A stretch of 23,632 bases of DNA from a virus. This document shows positions 14,340-23,632 of this stretch, piece after piece. The DNA is taken from IMG/VR virus record IMGVR_UViG_3300017734_000075, positions 1 through 23,632 of that record; one strand, 5' to 3'. Position 1 is the first letter of the stretch; each line of letters starts with the position of its first letter. The translations under genes and the position numbers were made by a program. The notes beneath the pieces were generated by a model. The model searched no databases and was not told the DNA's origin. It saw only the letters and a program-made list of their open reading frames with translations.

Positions 14340-17300
14340 TTATGCTAAAGTTATTGTTCTCAGTTCTTTAATTCTTGGAGCGTATGCCTGATTGGTAGAA
14401 GTAGCAATCAACTTAATACGATAAGACTTAAAGGCAGGTAAATTATCAACACTGAACTCATGCTCTTTGAATGTCAAATCTCTAGATAGGAAACCCTCTG
14501 ATGCATTCGCTGGAGGAACAACTCTATCTGATGATCCATCATTATTTGAGGTATACCCTGGGAATGCTTCAAAGATCGGTGTAAATCCTTGATCCTCACC
14601 AATTGCATAGAATGCTCTTATATCATTAAATTGATTAATGTGAGCAGTAAGAAGAATCTTAATACTTGTCGCAGAAGTTTCTAAAGTATTTTCTCCAGAG
14701 ATATATTGGAATGCATTGGGATCATCATCAATCGAATTGACCCTATTATCCTCAGCGTAGTTTGAAATTGGTGCGTCAACTCTGTTTGAAACAAGGATAG
14801 CACTCACTCTTTGCGCGTCAATAATTGGACTTAAACGAGAATCAGAAGACTCAAGTGAAATTGACATGTTGAATGAACGATCACCAGGCAATTGTTGTAA
14901 AATCGCACTATTTGTTTCATTTACTCTAGATGCAATAATTCTTGGAGATGAGAAGTAATTTGTTGCGTTGAGAGTTACATCTTCAGTACCAGCATTGTTA
15001 AACGGAACTGGTAAGTTTTGACCAGAACCATTACTAAGGTTTGATCCTGTTGTTGTTCTGACTGTTGCGCTAATGGTTGTTCCTGGAACAGTTACGTTTT
15101 GAACGGAAGGAACAATGGCCTCAAATGGCATGTTTTGAGTCGCTTTAATATCATATCCACCATCAGACTTTGTTTCATTATAGTAAAGCACTGGGAAATT
15201 AGTTCCTACACTTCTATTAACTCCATCAGAACTCATATCAACTTTAATTGTATATGAATCAAATCCAATTGGATTGGAGAGAGTAGCATCATTCAATACG
15301 TGTGTTTTGTTAACTCTTCGTAGAGAAACTCCACCCATTTCATATTTGTATACGGGTGTTCCTACAACATAATTTTTAGAATTAGATCCTCTAGTAATAC
15401 CACTAATTGTTCCGGTAGATGTGTCAGTGTAAGTAAGAATTTCATCACCAATTTTTACATAACCAGCAGTTGTCGTTCCAACACCAATATTCTCAAATGT
15501 GCTAAACTCCGAAGAGTTTTCTACAAGAAGGTCAGCAGTTGAATCTGCACTATATGGTGAGGTTAATTTAGTTGGTACGACATCACTCTCTACACCAGAT
15601 ATTGTAACTCTATTATTTTCATGGTACATACCATGGTTCTTATGGTCAACAATAAGGTGAAGACCATCGTTATTACCAACTGCTCTAATTTCTGTTGGTG
15701 TTACATTACCGTTAGCGCCATTCAATGTTACTAAAGAACCAGAACTATTTGTAAACTGTAGAGTTTTACCTACGCCAACTTCAAAATCTCCCTGAACATT
15801 ATCAAATATAATTTCGTTTGTGCTAGCAAGTGATACAAGAGAGAATCTTGCATTTCTACCTGCTGGATTGTTACCAAGACTACTAATGCCAAGAACATCA
15901 CCGACAACATAACCAGAACCACCGTTAACAACGGTTGCTCCAACAGCAACGCCATTATTAACTGAAATATTAGCAGTTAGATTCTGACCAGATCCAGTAA
16001 TACTCGTCAAAGCAACTCCGGTATAAGTCAGTGCGCCGGAACTTGGAGTGTAACCAATTCCTGCATTTGTAATTGTCAATGCGCCAGTTCCAGATCCAGC
16101 TGATCCCACAAAGTTACCGGTTGCATTTGATCCCTGCTGTGAGAAAGTATTTCCAATTTCAAGAGCATTACTTCCAAAAACAGTTGTTCCTAAACCAACT
16201 CTAATTTTCTTAGAACTGATATTGATGGAGTCAGGTTGGAGAGTTGGAATCTGTCCATTACCTTCTCCAAGAATTGGGTTATAAACCTCAAGTGAACCAT
16301 TCTGCACAAAATCTGCGCGACGTATGGTGAACTTAAGATCCTCCCATTGACTTGGTTCCCATGTAGAAGCATTCTGTGATTTAAACAGAGATCCAAGGTA
16401 TGGTTGGTTGGAGATGAATTCATCAGTCAAAAGATCAGATTCTCCAACTCTAGAAATAAACACTCTATATTTTGTAGACCAAGAGGCAAGTGTTATTGCA
16501 TATTCTCCACCACCCTCAAGGTAAACCGGTGCTTTAAAATTAAATGTAGTTGGTACTGTTCCATCAGCAGAAATATTGATTTGATCTGGTGTTAAAATAA
16601 TTTCAGAGAAGGGAAGAATCTTCTGAGTTGGAACACCATTTTGCATGGTACGAATTTGGAATGTCATGGGAATATCCATGTCATCCTTGGTCTGGAAGAA
16701 TACATCGCAACTTGTAACAAATACACCAGTCTCATCTAAGACTTGGAATGATTGCGCTAAGGGATCATACCACTCAGTGACGGTAGTTTCGGTGGTCACT
16801 GAATCAATTACAGTGCTTGCTTTTGATGAACCAAAAAAGTCTCTTCTTGCTTTGCTTTCAGTTTCATGTCTAATTTGAATCTCAGCATTTCTAACAGAAA
16901 CAATTTGCTCTTGAACAGTTTCAAGTGTTCCTTTTGCAGTATATTTTTGCTCACCAATGGTAGATGCAACATTCTGATCATTATTAGAATCATCAACTAA
17001 TGTGAAAGTTTTATCTCCAGTTTCAAACTTGGGATTCCCTCCAATATTTGGATCTGGAATATAAAAACTTCCTATCAAAGTTGAACCCAAGTCTGACATC
17101 AATCTTAGACTTGAAATGGTTGCTTGTGCTCCACTGGTCTGACCAACGAGAACCATGTCTTTAGCGACATATCCAAAGTATTCACCTTGTGCTTGCAAAG
17201 AAAGTGCATAAGTATCAACATTCAGAACTGATGATGTTGAAGAATATGTTTCGGGTAACACATTTCCTTGACCTGGAACTTGAACTTGACCAGGAGTTCC

Positions 17301-20300
17301 TAAGAATGTTTCAACTGCAGTTGGAGAAACTTGGGACAGATATGGATTATTTCTATAGACTTGAGTAGGAGCATTGAATGGACCTTCTTTATGATTGGCT
17401 TGAGCAACTCTAAATCTAATTGCAGGTGTTTTAGATCCTCTGTTTCCTAAACCAGTGCCCTCCATTTTACCAAAAACTGTCTCTCCAACCTGAAATACAC
17501 CAGAAGTCATTGTAATTTCTAACAACTTTGGAACACAATACTTACTTACATCTCTAGAGTCAAAGAATGGATATATTCTAGTAAGAGGTCTTACTTTATT
17601 AGCGACAAATTGTATGTTTCTAGAGCGCATTAATGCGATGAGATCTCTACTAATAACTCTGTCACCCATTGAAGTTTGATCGAATCTCTCAGTAATAAGA
17701 GTTTTCTGACCTCTTCTATTATCGGTTCCAATTCTGAATGTATCAGTTATGGTGTCTTGGAAAGTTGTGGTTGTGGAAGATTCAGTCCAAGTGCGAGTCA
17801 ACCTTCTTCCTCCACGTCCTTGTTGATGACGTTCTCTAACAACAGTTCTTGCTCCTCCACCACCAGGACGAGTCTCTGTTCTAGTTCCACCATCTCTTTG
17901 AGTTTGCTCTGTTCCAGTCCATGTGGTTTGCCAAGAATTCCATTGAACAGGGAAGAATCCAGTTTGTGGATCAGCTTCACCAAATCGTCTTGTGGCTTTT
18001 GCCATTTCTTCTGCATAATTACCCTCAGTTTGGACAATTTTTGCTTCAACTCTTGCAGTATCAACCCATGTATCTGATGAAGGACTTAGTTCAACAGATG
18101 CTTGCCAAAAACTAACTAAGAAAGGTGTTATACTTTCAGTTCTTGTGGCAAAGTTTTGCTTCAACCACTCAATTTCTGTATAATCTAGGGTAATAATATC
18201 AGAAGAACGCTTAATATTTTCTCCATCAGGTGCCGTAAATCCAAGATCAGTTTGTGTAGTGACACCCTCTACAGGTTCAACTGTTAAGTCAATAGAGTTT
18301 GTAAAGTGCCTTGGACGCAATTCTCTGCTTTGAACGTCTAAAGAATTGTTTATTGGAGCATTGGTATCTTGTGGTAAAAGAGTGGTAAAATCATCAACAA
18401 AGAAACCAGACTTAAATCTGTTTAACCCCTCAGAGTCAGCGACAAATAAACTCTCAGTATTAACCTCTAATAAAGATAAAGTGGTATAGTATTCTAAACT
18501 TCTAATTCTATCCTCAAGTTTTTTGATATCGGACATGCGATATCTCTTATGCTCTAAGAAAGATACGGTTGCATCCTCTGTAGAGAGAAGATATGGTTGT
18601 AATTTTACTGTAGCAATTTCTAATGCGTCATCTAGTGGAACTGGTCTTTCAAAGTTTTCTGATGGAGCACCTTGTTGAACCTGAAGTCTTCCATTTTTTG
18701 TCATGAAGATTCTATCATATCTTCCAAGATAGAATGAAAAATCAAGGTTAATTGATTCATCAGACGCTAAAATATTTGCTACAGAATTACCACTACCATT
18801 GTATGATCTTCCTAAGAATTCCAATGGAGATCTAGAACTCTCTGAAACTGTATAATCAGAAACTCTTGGTCTAATATCAATTAGATCAGTATTTCTTTCT
18901 CCATTGACAGTTTGAATCTCAAGATCATAATCGAATGATTCATAAGAATTTTTGGTGATTAAATCTCCATCATCAGTGTCCTCGAAATATGCATTAGCAA
19001 AATATACTTTTAATTGTCTAGTTGGTGGTCTCGCATTAGACTTTCTTTTTAAGAAACCTTGACCATAGATAGATGATTTCTGTCCAGTATTAAATTCAAA
19101 GTGATTTGAAATTGCTCTACTAAGAGTGTTTAATGTCGTCAGAGTTGCAGTGATATTTGACTCAGAAAAGACTATTGTTTCTCCCTCAGTGAAGTTTATA
19201 TCAGTTCTAGGAACATATGTAATTTGACTATCAGTTAGTTTTTCTGTATATACTGCTCTAGCGCCAGATGATTGACCTACTATAAACTCACCAACAATTA
19301 AATCTGAAGTTTTACCTGTAAAACCGCTTATAGCAGATAATGTTGCTTGGGGTGCAGATGCTGCAGATGTATTTGTAGATTCATAAACACCAAGTATTCT
19401 GATAATATCTGGTTTGTTCAGAGAAATTCTTTCATCTTCAACTCTAGTACCAAACGGGAAATTACCAAAAGTCAAACCATTGTTTAAAGTTGTGCTTCCT
19501 GTTCCTGCACCAGAATTGATTGATTTGTCAACAACTAAAGTGTTTACTCTATTCTGTCTTTTAATTTTTTCTTTTAAACTAGACTTTCTTAAAGTTACAA
19601 AAAGAGTTGCTCCAGTATCATTAGCACCTAAGTTATTAATCTGAAGTTCTTTTCCACCATTAGTGAATGAGAATCTATCTGCGGTTAATTCCTCAGTTGC
19701 ACCATTAGATCTGATTAATGTATATCTTTCTTCATCAAACGCCAAGAACGTTTCATTTGCACCTGCAGTAACTACAGCAGAAAGTTTGTTGGTTGCAATA
19801 TTGACAGTGAATGTTTTTCTAATTATAATATTAGAAGAAATTAAATCAACATCAGATATAAACTGCTTTGGCATTGTTGTGTACAGTGCATTTGCATCAA
19901 GATCCTCAGCAGATGCTGATAATTTTGTACCAACAATTTTTAAATCATTAATTGTTCTAGCAGTTGGTGGGAGATCTCCGTCTAAAACTCCAGTAACTGT
20001 AGTAACACCAGTGACAGTAACATCACCGGCATTAACACTAGTAACTCTTGCACCAATTGGAGTAGCAGAATCAGTAGTTGTGAACTTTAAAATACTTCCA
20101 ACTTTTACTTTAGATAAAAAATTAGAAGCGGCAGCTGCGGTAATTTTAGGAGAACCAGCACCAACTGTCGCTGTAATTGAAGATACTCCAACATTTACTA
20201 AGGTATCCAGTACAGTATCAGCAGTAAATGTTACCGCAGCACCAATGCCTCCAGGTAAACTTGGACCACCGTAGACTGATTTGATATCAGATATTCCAGC

Positions 20301-21929
20301 AGATGTTATTGCAATAGCAACCCTAGAGTTTTCAATACCATCAAAAATTAGTGGTTCATTGAGTACAAAATCACCACTTCTTTCATATACTGTTAAAGCT
20401 GCTCCAACAGAAACATTTTCTCTTAAAAATGCAGTCGCTCCACTATATTTTCCTTTGACATGAACCGGAACCGTTAATGTAATTGGTTCATTCAGTGTCA
20501 TATGAGAGAATGTTTGAATATCATATAGTTGAAGATCCCACTGATTAACATCCGCATTAGTAGCACTGTATGATCCACTTTCCAGTGCAAAATCATACAC
20601 TCTAGCTAGACCAATTTCTTTTCCAGATAAAGTCTCTGAACTAGATCCAACTCTCCTATCTCTTAAACTTAAAATATAAGTATTACCAATTCCTGTTGTC
20701 GGTGCACCGAAAACTTTATTTGTTTTAAAAGTTGCTCCAGTATTAAAAATAATTTCTTGTTTTTCTAGTTTTTTAGTTGTTCTTGGTTTTGATACATCAA
20801 GATATGTGGTATTAATTGTTTCTACTTCATATCCTTTTACGAAAGCTTTACCTGGAGAAATTTCATACAGAGCAAGATCCTCAGATGCTAAAGATCCACC
20901 CTGAGTAAATCTTCCTTCTGTATATACCCCATTAGTGCTAACGCCATCGTCTAACGAGTCTCTAACAGTCACATCAAACGGCATGACGGTATAATCGCCA
21001 GACTCTGCATATGTTCTGCGTGCTAGTTCATCAGCAATAATGCTATATTCTGTATTTTTTACTTGAGAATCAAGCACACCATCTCTAATGGTTGCTAATT
21101 CTATGAAGTCAGAATCATTAAAATCATCTAAAGACTTAATTGTTAAAGAACAACTAATTTTTAAACGGTCTGCTCCAGGAGAAGCAAAATTATTAAATCC
21201 TTTTGAATTATCTGTAAGATTTTCATCAGTATCTGAGTTTACAATTTCCTCTAAAACCTTAAGACCAACTCTACCACTTGCATTATTTTGATATTGAGAT
21301 AAAATTAAAGTTTCGTCAGAGACATTTACAAAATTACCTCTAATAAAATAAACACCATTTGAAATTGAGAACGCTGACCCAGTTGATGTTGCATTCGTGG
21401 AAATTGTCGAACAGAAAGATTCTCCAATAGGAATGAATGGATTATTTAATGGACCAGAAATTATATCAACGTCAGTAGCTAAGAGTTCACCATCTAAAAA
21501 TGTTTTTATTTCAGAATCTTGAACACCAGAGGACAAATATGAAAGGTAAAGAGTTAAATTGCCTCTCTCAGAATTTTCAGACTTTAATATATTTTTTACG
21601 TATGCTGTTACACCAGAAGTTAAACCAATTACTTTTCTATCTACTAGTTGATCAATATAAAAATCAACAGGAACACCCAAGTGAGTATTATTTAACTCAA
21701 CTGCTTGATATGACCTAGAATACGCAGTGTTTCCAGGAATAACCTTTGCACCTTCTTTGAAAAAGTGCTGACCAAATCTTTCAATTTGATTTTGAAGAAT
21801 AGATTGTAGACCAGTTAGTTCTCTTGCTTGAACTGGATATCCTGGTTTAAACAAGACTCTATGATAATTATCATTAGGGTCAAAATCATCAAAATATGGA
21901 GATACATTGAGATTGGTTTGTTGAGCCAT
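14340..21929 (-). CDS. Giant virion structural protein, DUF4815 type
   Basis: A 2529-residue structural protein, the largest gene here. The N-terminus (YHRVLFKPGYPVQARELTGL, then QSILQNQIERFG, about 22-55) is the signature of the DUF4815 family of phage structural proteins. Later landmarks: SPGKAFVKGYEVET (about 360); LIDIRPRVSDYT (about 1020); an Arg/Gly/Thr-rich, probably disordered tract (about 1343-1393); SMGDRVISRDLIALMRSRNI (about 1415-1435); WYDPLAQSFQV (about 1720); repeats like GIGYT and GSGYV (about 1955-2010); and a module with GDEILTY and GITRGS (about 2126-2195). Many SGA-x-A units are scattered throughout. It begins 6 bases after gp8 and occupies the place of T4 genes 9-12, so it is probably a peripheral baseplate or fibre-anchoring protein. 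No T4 equivalent is claimed. Confidence 0.93.
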   Translation of the reverse strand: MAQQTNLNVSPYFDDFDPNDNYHRVLFKPGYPVQARELTGLQSILQNQIERFGQHFFKEGAKVIPGNTAYSRSYQAVELNNTHLGVPVDFYIDQLVDRKVIGLTSGVTAYVKNILKSENSERGNLTLYLSYLSSGVQDSEIKTFLDGELLATDVDIISGPLNNPFIPIGESFCSTISTNATSTGSAFSISNGVYFIRGNFVNVSDETLILSQYQNNASGRVGLKVLEEIVNSDTDENLTDNSKGFNNFASPGADRLKISCSLTIKSLDDFNDSDFIELATIRDGVLDSQVKNTEYSIIADELARRTYAESGDYTVMPFDVTVRDSLDDGVSTNGVYTEGRFTQGGSLASEDLALYEISPGKAFVKGYEVETINTTYLDVSKPRTTKKLEKQEIIFNTGATFKTNKVFGAPTTGIGNTYILSLRDRRVGSSSETLSGKEIGLARVYDFALESGSYSATNADVNQWDLQLYDIQTFSHMTLNEPITLTVPVHVKGKYSGATAFLRENVSVGAALTVYERSGDFVLNEPLIFDGIENSRVAIAITSAGISDIKSVYGGPSLPGGIGAAVTFTADTVLDTLVNVGVSSITATVGAGSPKITAAAASNFLSKVKVGSILKFTTTDSATPIGARVTSVNAGDVTVTGVTTVTGVLDGDLPPTARTINDLKIVGTKLSASAEDLDANALYTTMPKQFISDVDLISSNIIIRKTFTVNIATNKLSAVVTAGANETFLAFDEERYTLIRSNGATEELTADRFSFTNGGKELQINNLGANDTGATLFVTLRKSSLKEKIKRQNRVNTLVVDKSINSGAGTGSTTLNNGLTFGNFPFGTRVEDERISLNKPDIIRILGVYESTNTSAASAPQATLSAISGFTGKTSDLIVGEFIVGQSSGARAVYTEKLTDSQITYVPRTDINFTEGETIVFSESNITATLTTLNTLSRAISNHFEFNTGQKSSIYGQGFLKRKSNARPPTRQLKVYFANAYFEDTDDGDLITKNSYESFDYDLEIQTVNGERNTDLIDIRPRVSDYTVSESSRSPLEFLGRSYNGSGNSVANILASDESINLDFSFYLGRYDRIFMTKNGRLQVQQGAPSENFERPVPLDDALEIATVKLQPYLLSTEDATVSFLEHKRYRMSDIKKLEDRIRSLEYYTTLSLLEVNTESLFVADSEGLNRFKSGFFVDDFTTLLPQDTNAPINNSLDVQSRELRPRHFTNSIDLTVEPVEGVTTQTDLGFTAPDGENIKRSSDIITLDYTEIEWLKQNFATRTESITPFLVSFWQASVELSPSSDTWVDTARVEAKIVQTEGNYAEEMAKATRRFGEADPQTGFFPVQWNSWQTTWTGTEQTQRDGGTRTETRPGGGGARTVVRERHQQGRGGRRLTRTWTESSTTTTFQDTITDTFRIGTDNRRGQKTLITERFDQTSMGDRVISRDLIALMRSRNIQFVANKVRPLTRIYPFFDSRDVSKYCVPKLLEITMTSGVFQVGETVFGKMEGTGLGNRGSKTPAIRFRVAQANHKEGPFNAPTQVYRNNPYLSQVSPTAVETFLGTPGQVQVPGQGNVLPETYSSTSSVLNVDTYALSLQAQGEYFGYVAKDMVLVGQTSGAQATISSLRLMSDLGSTLIGSFYIPDPNIGGNPKFETGDKTFTLVDDSNNDQNVASTIGEQKYTAKGTLETVQEQIVSVRNAEIQIRHETESKARRDFFGSSKASTVIDSVTTETTVTEWYDPLAQSFQVLDETGVFVTSCDVFFQTKDDMDIPMTFQIRTMQNGVPTQKILPFSEIILTPDQINISADGTVPTTFNFKAPVYLEGGGEYAITLASWSTKYRVFISRVGESDLLTDEFISNQPYLGSLFKSQNASTWEPSQWEDLKFTIRRADFVQNGSLEVYNPILGEGNGQIPTLQPDSINISSKKIRVGLGTTVFGSNALEIGNTFSQQGSNATGNFVGSAGSGTGALTITNAGIGYTPSSGALTYTGVALTSITGSGQNLTANISVNNGVAVGATVVNGGSGYVVGDVLGISSLGNNPAGRNARFSLVSLASTNEIIFDNVQGDFEVGVGKTLQFTNSSGSLVTLNGANGNVTPTEIRAVGNNDGLHLIVDHKNHGMYHENNRVTISGVESDVVPTKLTSPYSADSTADLLVENSSEFSTFENIGVGTTTAGYVKIGDEILTYTDTSTGTISGITRGSNSKNYVVGTPVYKYEMGGVSLRRVNKTHVLNDATLSNPIGFDSYTIKVDMSSDGVNRSVGTNFPVLYYNETKSDGGYDIKATQNMPFEAIVPSVQNVTVPGTTISATVRTTTGSNLSNGSGQNLPVPFNNAGTEDVTLNATNYFSSPRIIASRVNETNSAILQQLPGDRSFNMSISLESSDSRLSPIIDAQRVSAILVSNRVDAPISNYAEDNRVNSIDDDPNAFQYISGENTLETSATSIKILLTAHINQFNDIRAFYAIGEDQGFTPIFEAFPGYTSNNDGSSDRVVPPANASEGFLSRDLTFKEHEFSVDNLPAFKSYRIKLIATSTNQAYAPRIKELRTITLA

Positions 21930-21935
21930 GGTTGA

Positions 21936-23483
21936 TTAGAATTGCAATATGATTTTGATATCTTCCTTCTGGTTTGAAGATCTTGTTATGGCAGGTCTGT
22001 TGTCAGTGTAGATTATTTCACCTGAAAATTGTTTAACCTCAGGAGTAGATACTCCTCTATTAAAAGTTTGACCCAGATAATATGTCCTATTATTTATGAC
22101 CGTTGACAGACCTGAGAAGTCGTCCAGGGTGAGACTTACGCTTCCTCCAGTAATTGTCAATGCACCGCCAGTATCTGGTGAACCAGAAAATCTGTTTAGA
22201 TTATAACCAAATGAGGGATTAGTTTGTGCAACTCCAACAGTAGTAAATCCTGCAAAAGTTCTCTCTTGCCATAGTTTTAAAACACCAGTAACTTGATCAT
22301 AACTAACAACTTTACCTATGGCAGTAACACCAGTACCAATTGTCTGTTGAACAACAGTATCCTCTGTAAAAATTGCTGAACTATAACCAACTCCAGTTAA
22401 TCTGAGAGCATAGACTCCACTTGCTTTATCTAGTGTTAAAATTTGATTACTACCAAATGCCAAAGGATTTTCTACAATTCCAATTCTAGCAATTTCATTA
22501 CCCGTGATGAAATCTGGATTTTCCACATCATTCTCAACCCTTGAATATAAAAGAACATTTGTTGCACCAAGTTCTCTATTGATATCCGCACCATGTCCAC
22601 CTTTAGGAGGAATAATTACATTTAAAACAGGAAACTCATTAGGAGAGGGAACACCTCCTGCAATTAAATCTACATTACCAAAAGTATAACCAGATCCCTG
22701 ATTTGAAACTACAATACCACCTATTTTTGAATCGTTATTAATTGTTACTGTACACTCTGCCCCAGAACCATCACCTTTAATGGGAACTTTGGTATAAGTT
22801 CTATTTGCAGTTCCTATTCCAACTCCACGATTTTCGATAATTACAGTTTTAAGTCCACCATCAACAGCGTTATCTCTTACAGCAGCATCATCACTGCTAG
22901 TCTCCCAATTTGAGGGAACTGGCATGTAATCAGTGCTGTCAAATCTAACAATGTCTGATGGTTTGATAGTATACAAATATTTCCAAATATATCCATCACC
23001 ACTGGTTCCTGCAGCTCTTGGTTCTAAATCAGTAAACCTTGGTTCATCCAGTGATGGTCTTCCATTTACATTTTCTGGGTCAGTTCCATTCTGAAGACAG
23101 ATGTAAACTCTATAATCGCTATTTAAAACAAAATAACTTGAGGAATATAATGAAGTTCCGTTAGAGTTTTTAGGAGTATTGTTTATGCTATAATCATGTC
23201 TATAATAATCATAAGTTCTACCAGACGCCCAGACATTTTTTGATACTACTTGTTTAGCATCATCTGAGGTAATTTTCTTAAGTGCAATTATAGTATCCCA
23301 TGTTGAATTTTCATTGGCAAAATTGTCAATAGGTGCCGGAGGATCATTATTCCAATCAGCATTAATTATCGTTGGATTTGGAAGTCCGACGAAACTATAA
23401 TATGCTTTTCCAACCGTATTGAATCCGGCTACAAAATTCTTAGCATTCAATATCCTTATCTGATCAGTTATAATGGCAGACAT
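21936..23483 (-). CDS. 8: gp8 baseplate wedge protein
   Basis: A component of the baseplate wedge, which in T4 links the inner baseplate to peripheral gp7 and gp10. It has 515 residues, against 334 in T4. Shared landmarks are YSFVGLPNP near the start; VYICLQNGTDP; PRAAGTSGDGYIWKYLYTIKPS (segment around 155-176; T4 GDGYVWEYLFEIPP); ARIGIVENPL (T4 ISIITNPL); and the end, SGEIIYTDNRPAITRSSNQK (487-506), close to T4 SGEMIYMENRPPI. The extra length falls mostly between residues 342 and 486 (Gly/Thr-rich, with GTGVTAIGKV), plus a GSGYT unit at 263-267. Its leader is short and A-rich with no clear Shine-Dalgarno. A late-promoter-like octamer lies 18 bases upstream. Confidence 0.93.
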   Translation of the reverse strand: MSAIITDQIRILNAKNFVAGFNTVGKAYYSFVGLPNPTIINADWNNDPPAPIDNFANENSTWDTIIALKKITSDDAKQVVSKNVWASGRTYDYYRHDYSINNTPKNSNGTSLYSSSYFVLNSDYRVYICLQNGTDPENVNGRPSLDEPRFTDLEPRAAGTSGDGYIWKYLYTIKPSDIVRFDSTDYMPVPSNWETSSDDAAVRDNAVDGGLKTVIIENRGVGIGTANRTYTKVPIKGDGSGAECTVTINNDSKIGGIVVSNQGSGYTFGNVDLIAGGVPSPNEFPVLNVIIPPKGGHGADINRELGATNVLLYSRVENDVENPDFITGNEIARIGIVENPLAFGSNQILTLDKASGVYALRLTGVGYSSAIFTEDTVVQQTIGTGVTAIGKVVSYDQVTGVLKLWQERTFAGFTTVGVAQTNPSFGYNLNRFSGSPDTGGALTITGGSVSLTLDDFSGLSTVINNRTYYLGQTFNRGVSTPEVKQFSGEIIYTDNRPAITRSSNQKEDIKIILQF

Positions 23484-23500
23484 TTTTGTAATTTTTTAGT

Positions 23501-23508
23501 TATTTATT
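23501..23508 (-). promoter_or_regulatory. Late-promoter-like octamer before gp8
   Basis: The minus strand reads AATAAATA, 7 of 8 matches to TATAAATA, overlapping the TAATAA double stop of the upstream gene. It ends 18 bases before the gp8 ATG. Because it partly consists of the double stop, it may be coincidental. Confidence 0.38.
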
Positions 23509-23632
23509 AGGTTACAAACCCAATCGACTTGTATGCGGTTTGTCTTATAATGTATGGTCCAGTCTTAATTCCAACCACACCATTAGAAGTAATGGCATCA
23601 TAGGACTTAAATCCAGTTCTCTCACTGAATAA
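23507..23632 (-). CDS. C-terminal 41 residues of an upstream structural gene (cut by window edge)
   Basis: An open frame enters from the right edge and ends at TAATAA, coding for 41 residues (starting LFSERTGFKSYDAI and ending AYKSIGFVT). The start is outside the window. Codon usage and the tight spacing to gp8 (23 bases) suggest a genuine gene end. In T4 the gene before gp8 is gene 7 (a baseplate wedge protein), so a gp7-position or other baseplate protein is likely, but this fragment is too short for me to identify. Confidence 0.7.
   Translation of the reverse strand, partial: LFSERTGFKSYDAITSNGVVGIKTGPYIIRQTAYKSIGFVT

Noticed and set aside
19663-20274. 203-codon plus-strand open frame opposite the giant protein
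   Set aside because: It lies antisense inside a clearly coding minus-strand gene, its composition is the mirror of Thr/Val-rich coding, and no plus-strand ribosome site or promoter supports it. The other plus-strand frames in the window look like shadows for the same reasons.

Overview
The window is a block of virion genes from a T4-like myovirus, most probably a marine cyanophage infecting Synechococcus or Prochlorococcus. The DNA is AT-rich. Every convincing gene lies on the minus strand, so transcription runs from the right end of the window to the left. Coding is almost gapless. Neighbouring genes overlap by a few bases or sit 1 to about 80 bases apart, and no gene-free stretch reaches 300 bases. 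No tRNA, rRNA, CRISPR array, insertion sequence or integrase was seen.

In transcription order (right to left) the genes are: the C-terminal tail of an unassigned protein (position of T4 gene 7); gp8 baseplate wedge; a giant 2529-residue structural protein of the DUF4815 type; small proteins of 72, 60 and 130 residues; gp13 neck; gp14 neck; gp15 tail completion; gp16 small terminase; a 646-residue coiled-coil/fibre-like protein; a 144-residue protein with a capsid-targeting-like N-terminus; a 580-residue Lys/Cys-rich modular protein; gp17 large terminase; a 74-residue zinc-ribbon protein; gp18 tail sheath; gp19 tail tube; and the first 267 codons of gp20 portal. This matches T4 order (7-8-...-13-14-15-16-17-18-19-20). 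There are three differences. T4 genes 9-12 and wac are replaced by the giant protein and three small genes. Three genes are inserted between the two terminase subunits. One small gene lies between gp17 and gp18.

Together these genes build the baseplate wedge, neck, tail terminator, DNA-packaging motor, tail sheath and tube, and portal. T4-type late-promoter octamers (TATAAATA or one mismatch) sit about 18-42 bases before gp8, gp13, gp15, the 646-residue gene, gp18, gp19 and gp20, which suggests overlapping late transcription units.

The most interesting part is the 16-17 interval. The 144-residue protein begins with a near match to the T4 capsid-targeting sequence, ending in a prohead-protease-type L-x-E site. 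The overlapping downstream gene encodes a string of small basic or cysteine-containing modules with [LI]-x-E sites in the linkers. I infer, without proof, that these encode head-internal proteins, the second possibly a polyprotein matured by the prohead protease. A second theme is that gp14, gp8 and the giant protein share short beta-repeat insertions that T4 versions lack.
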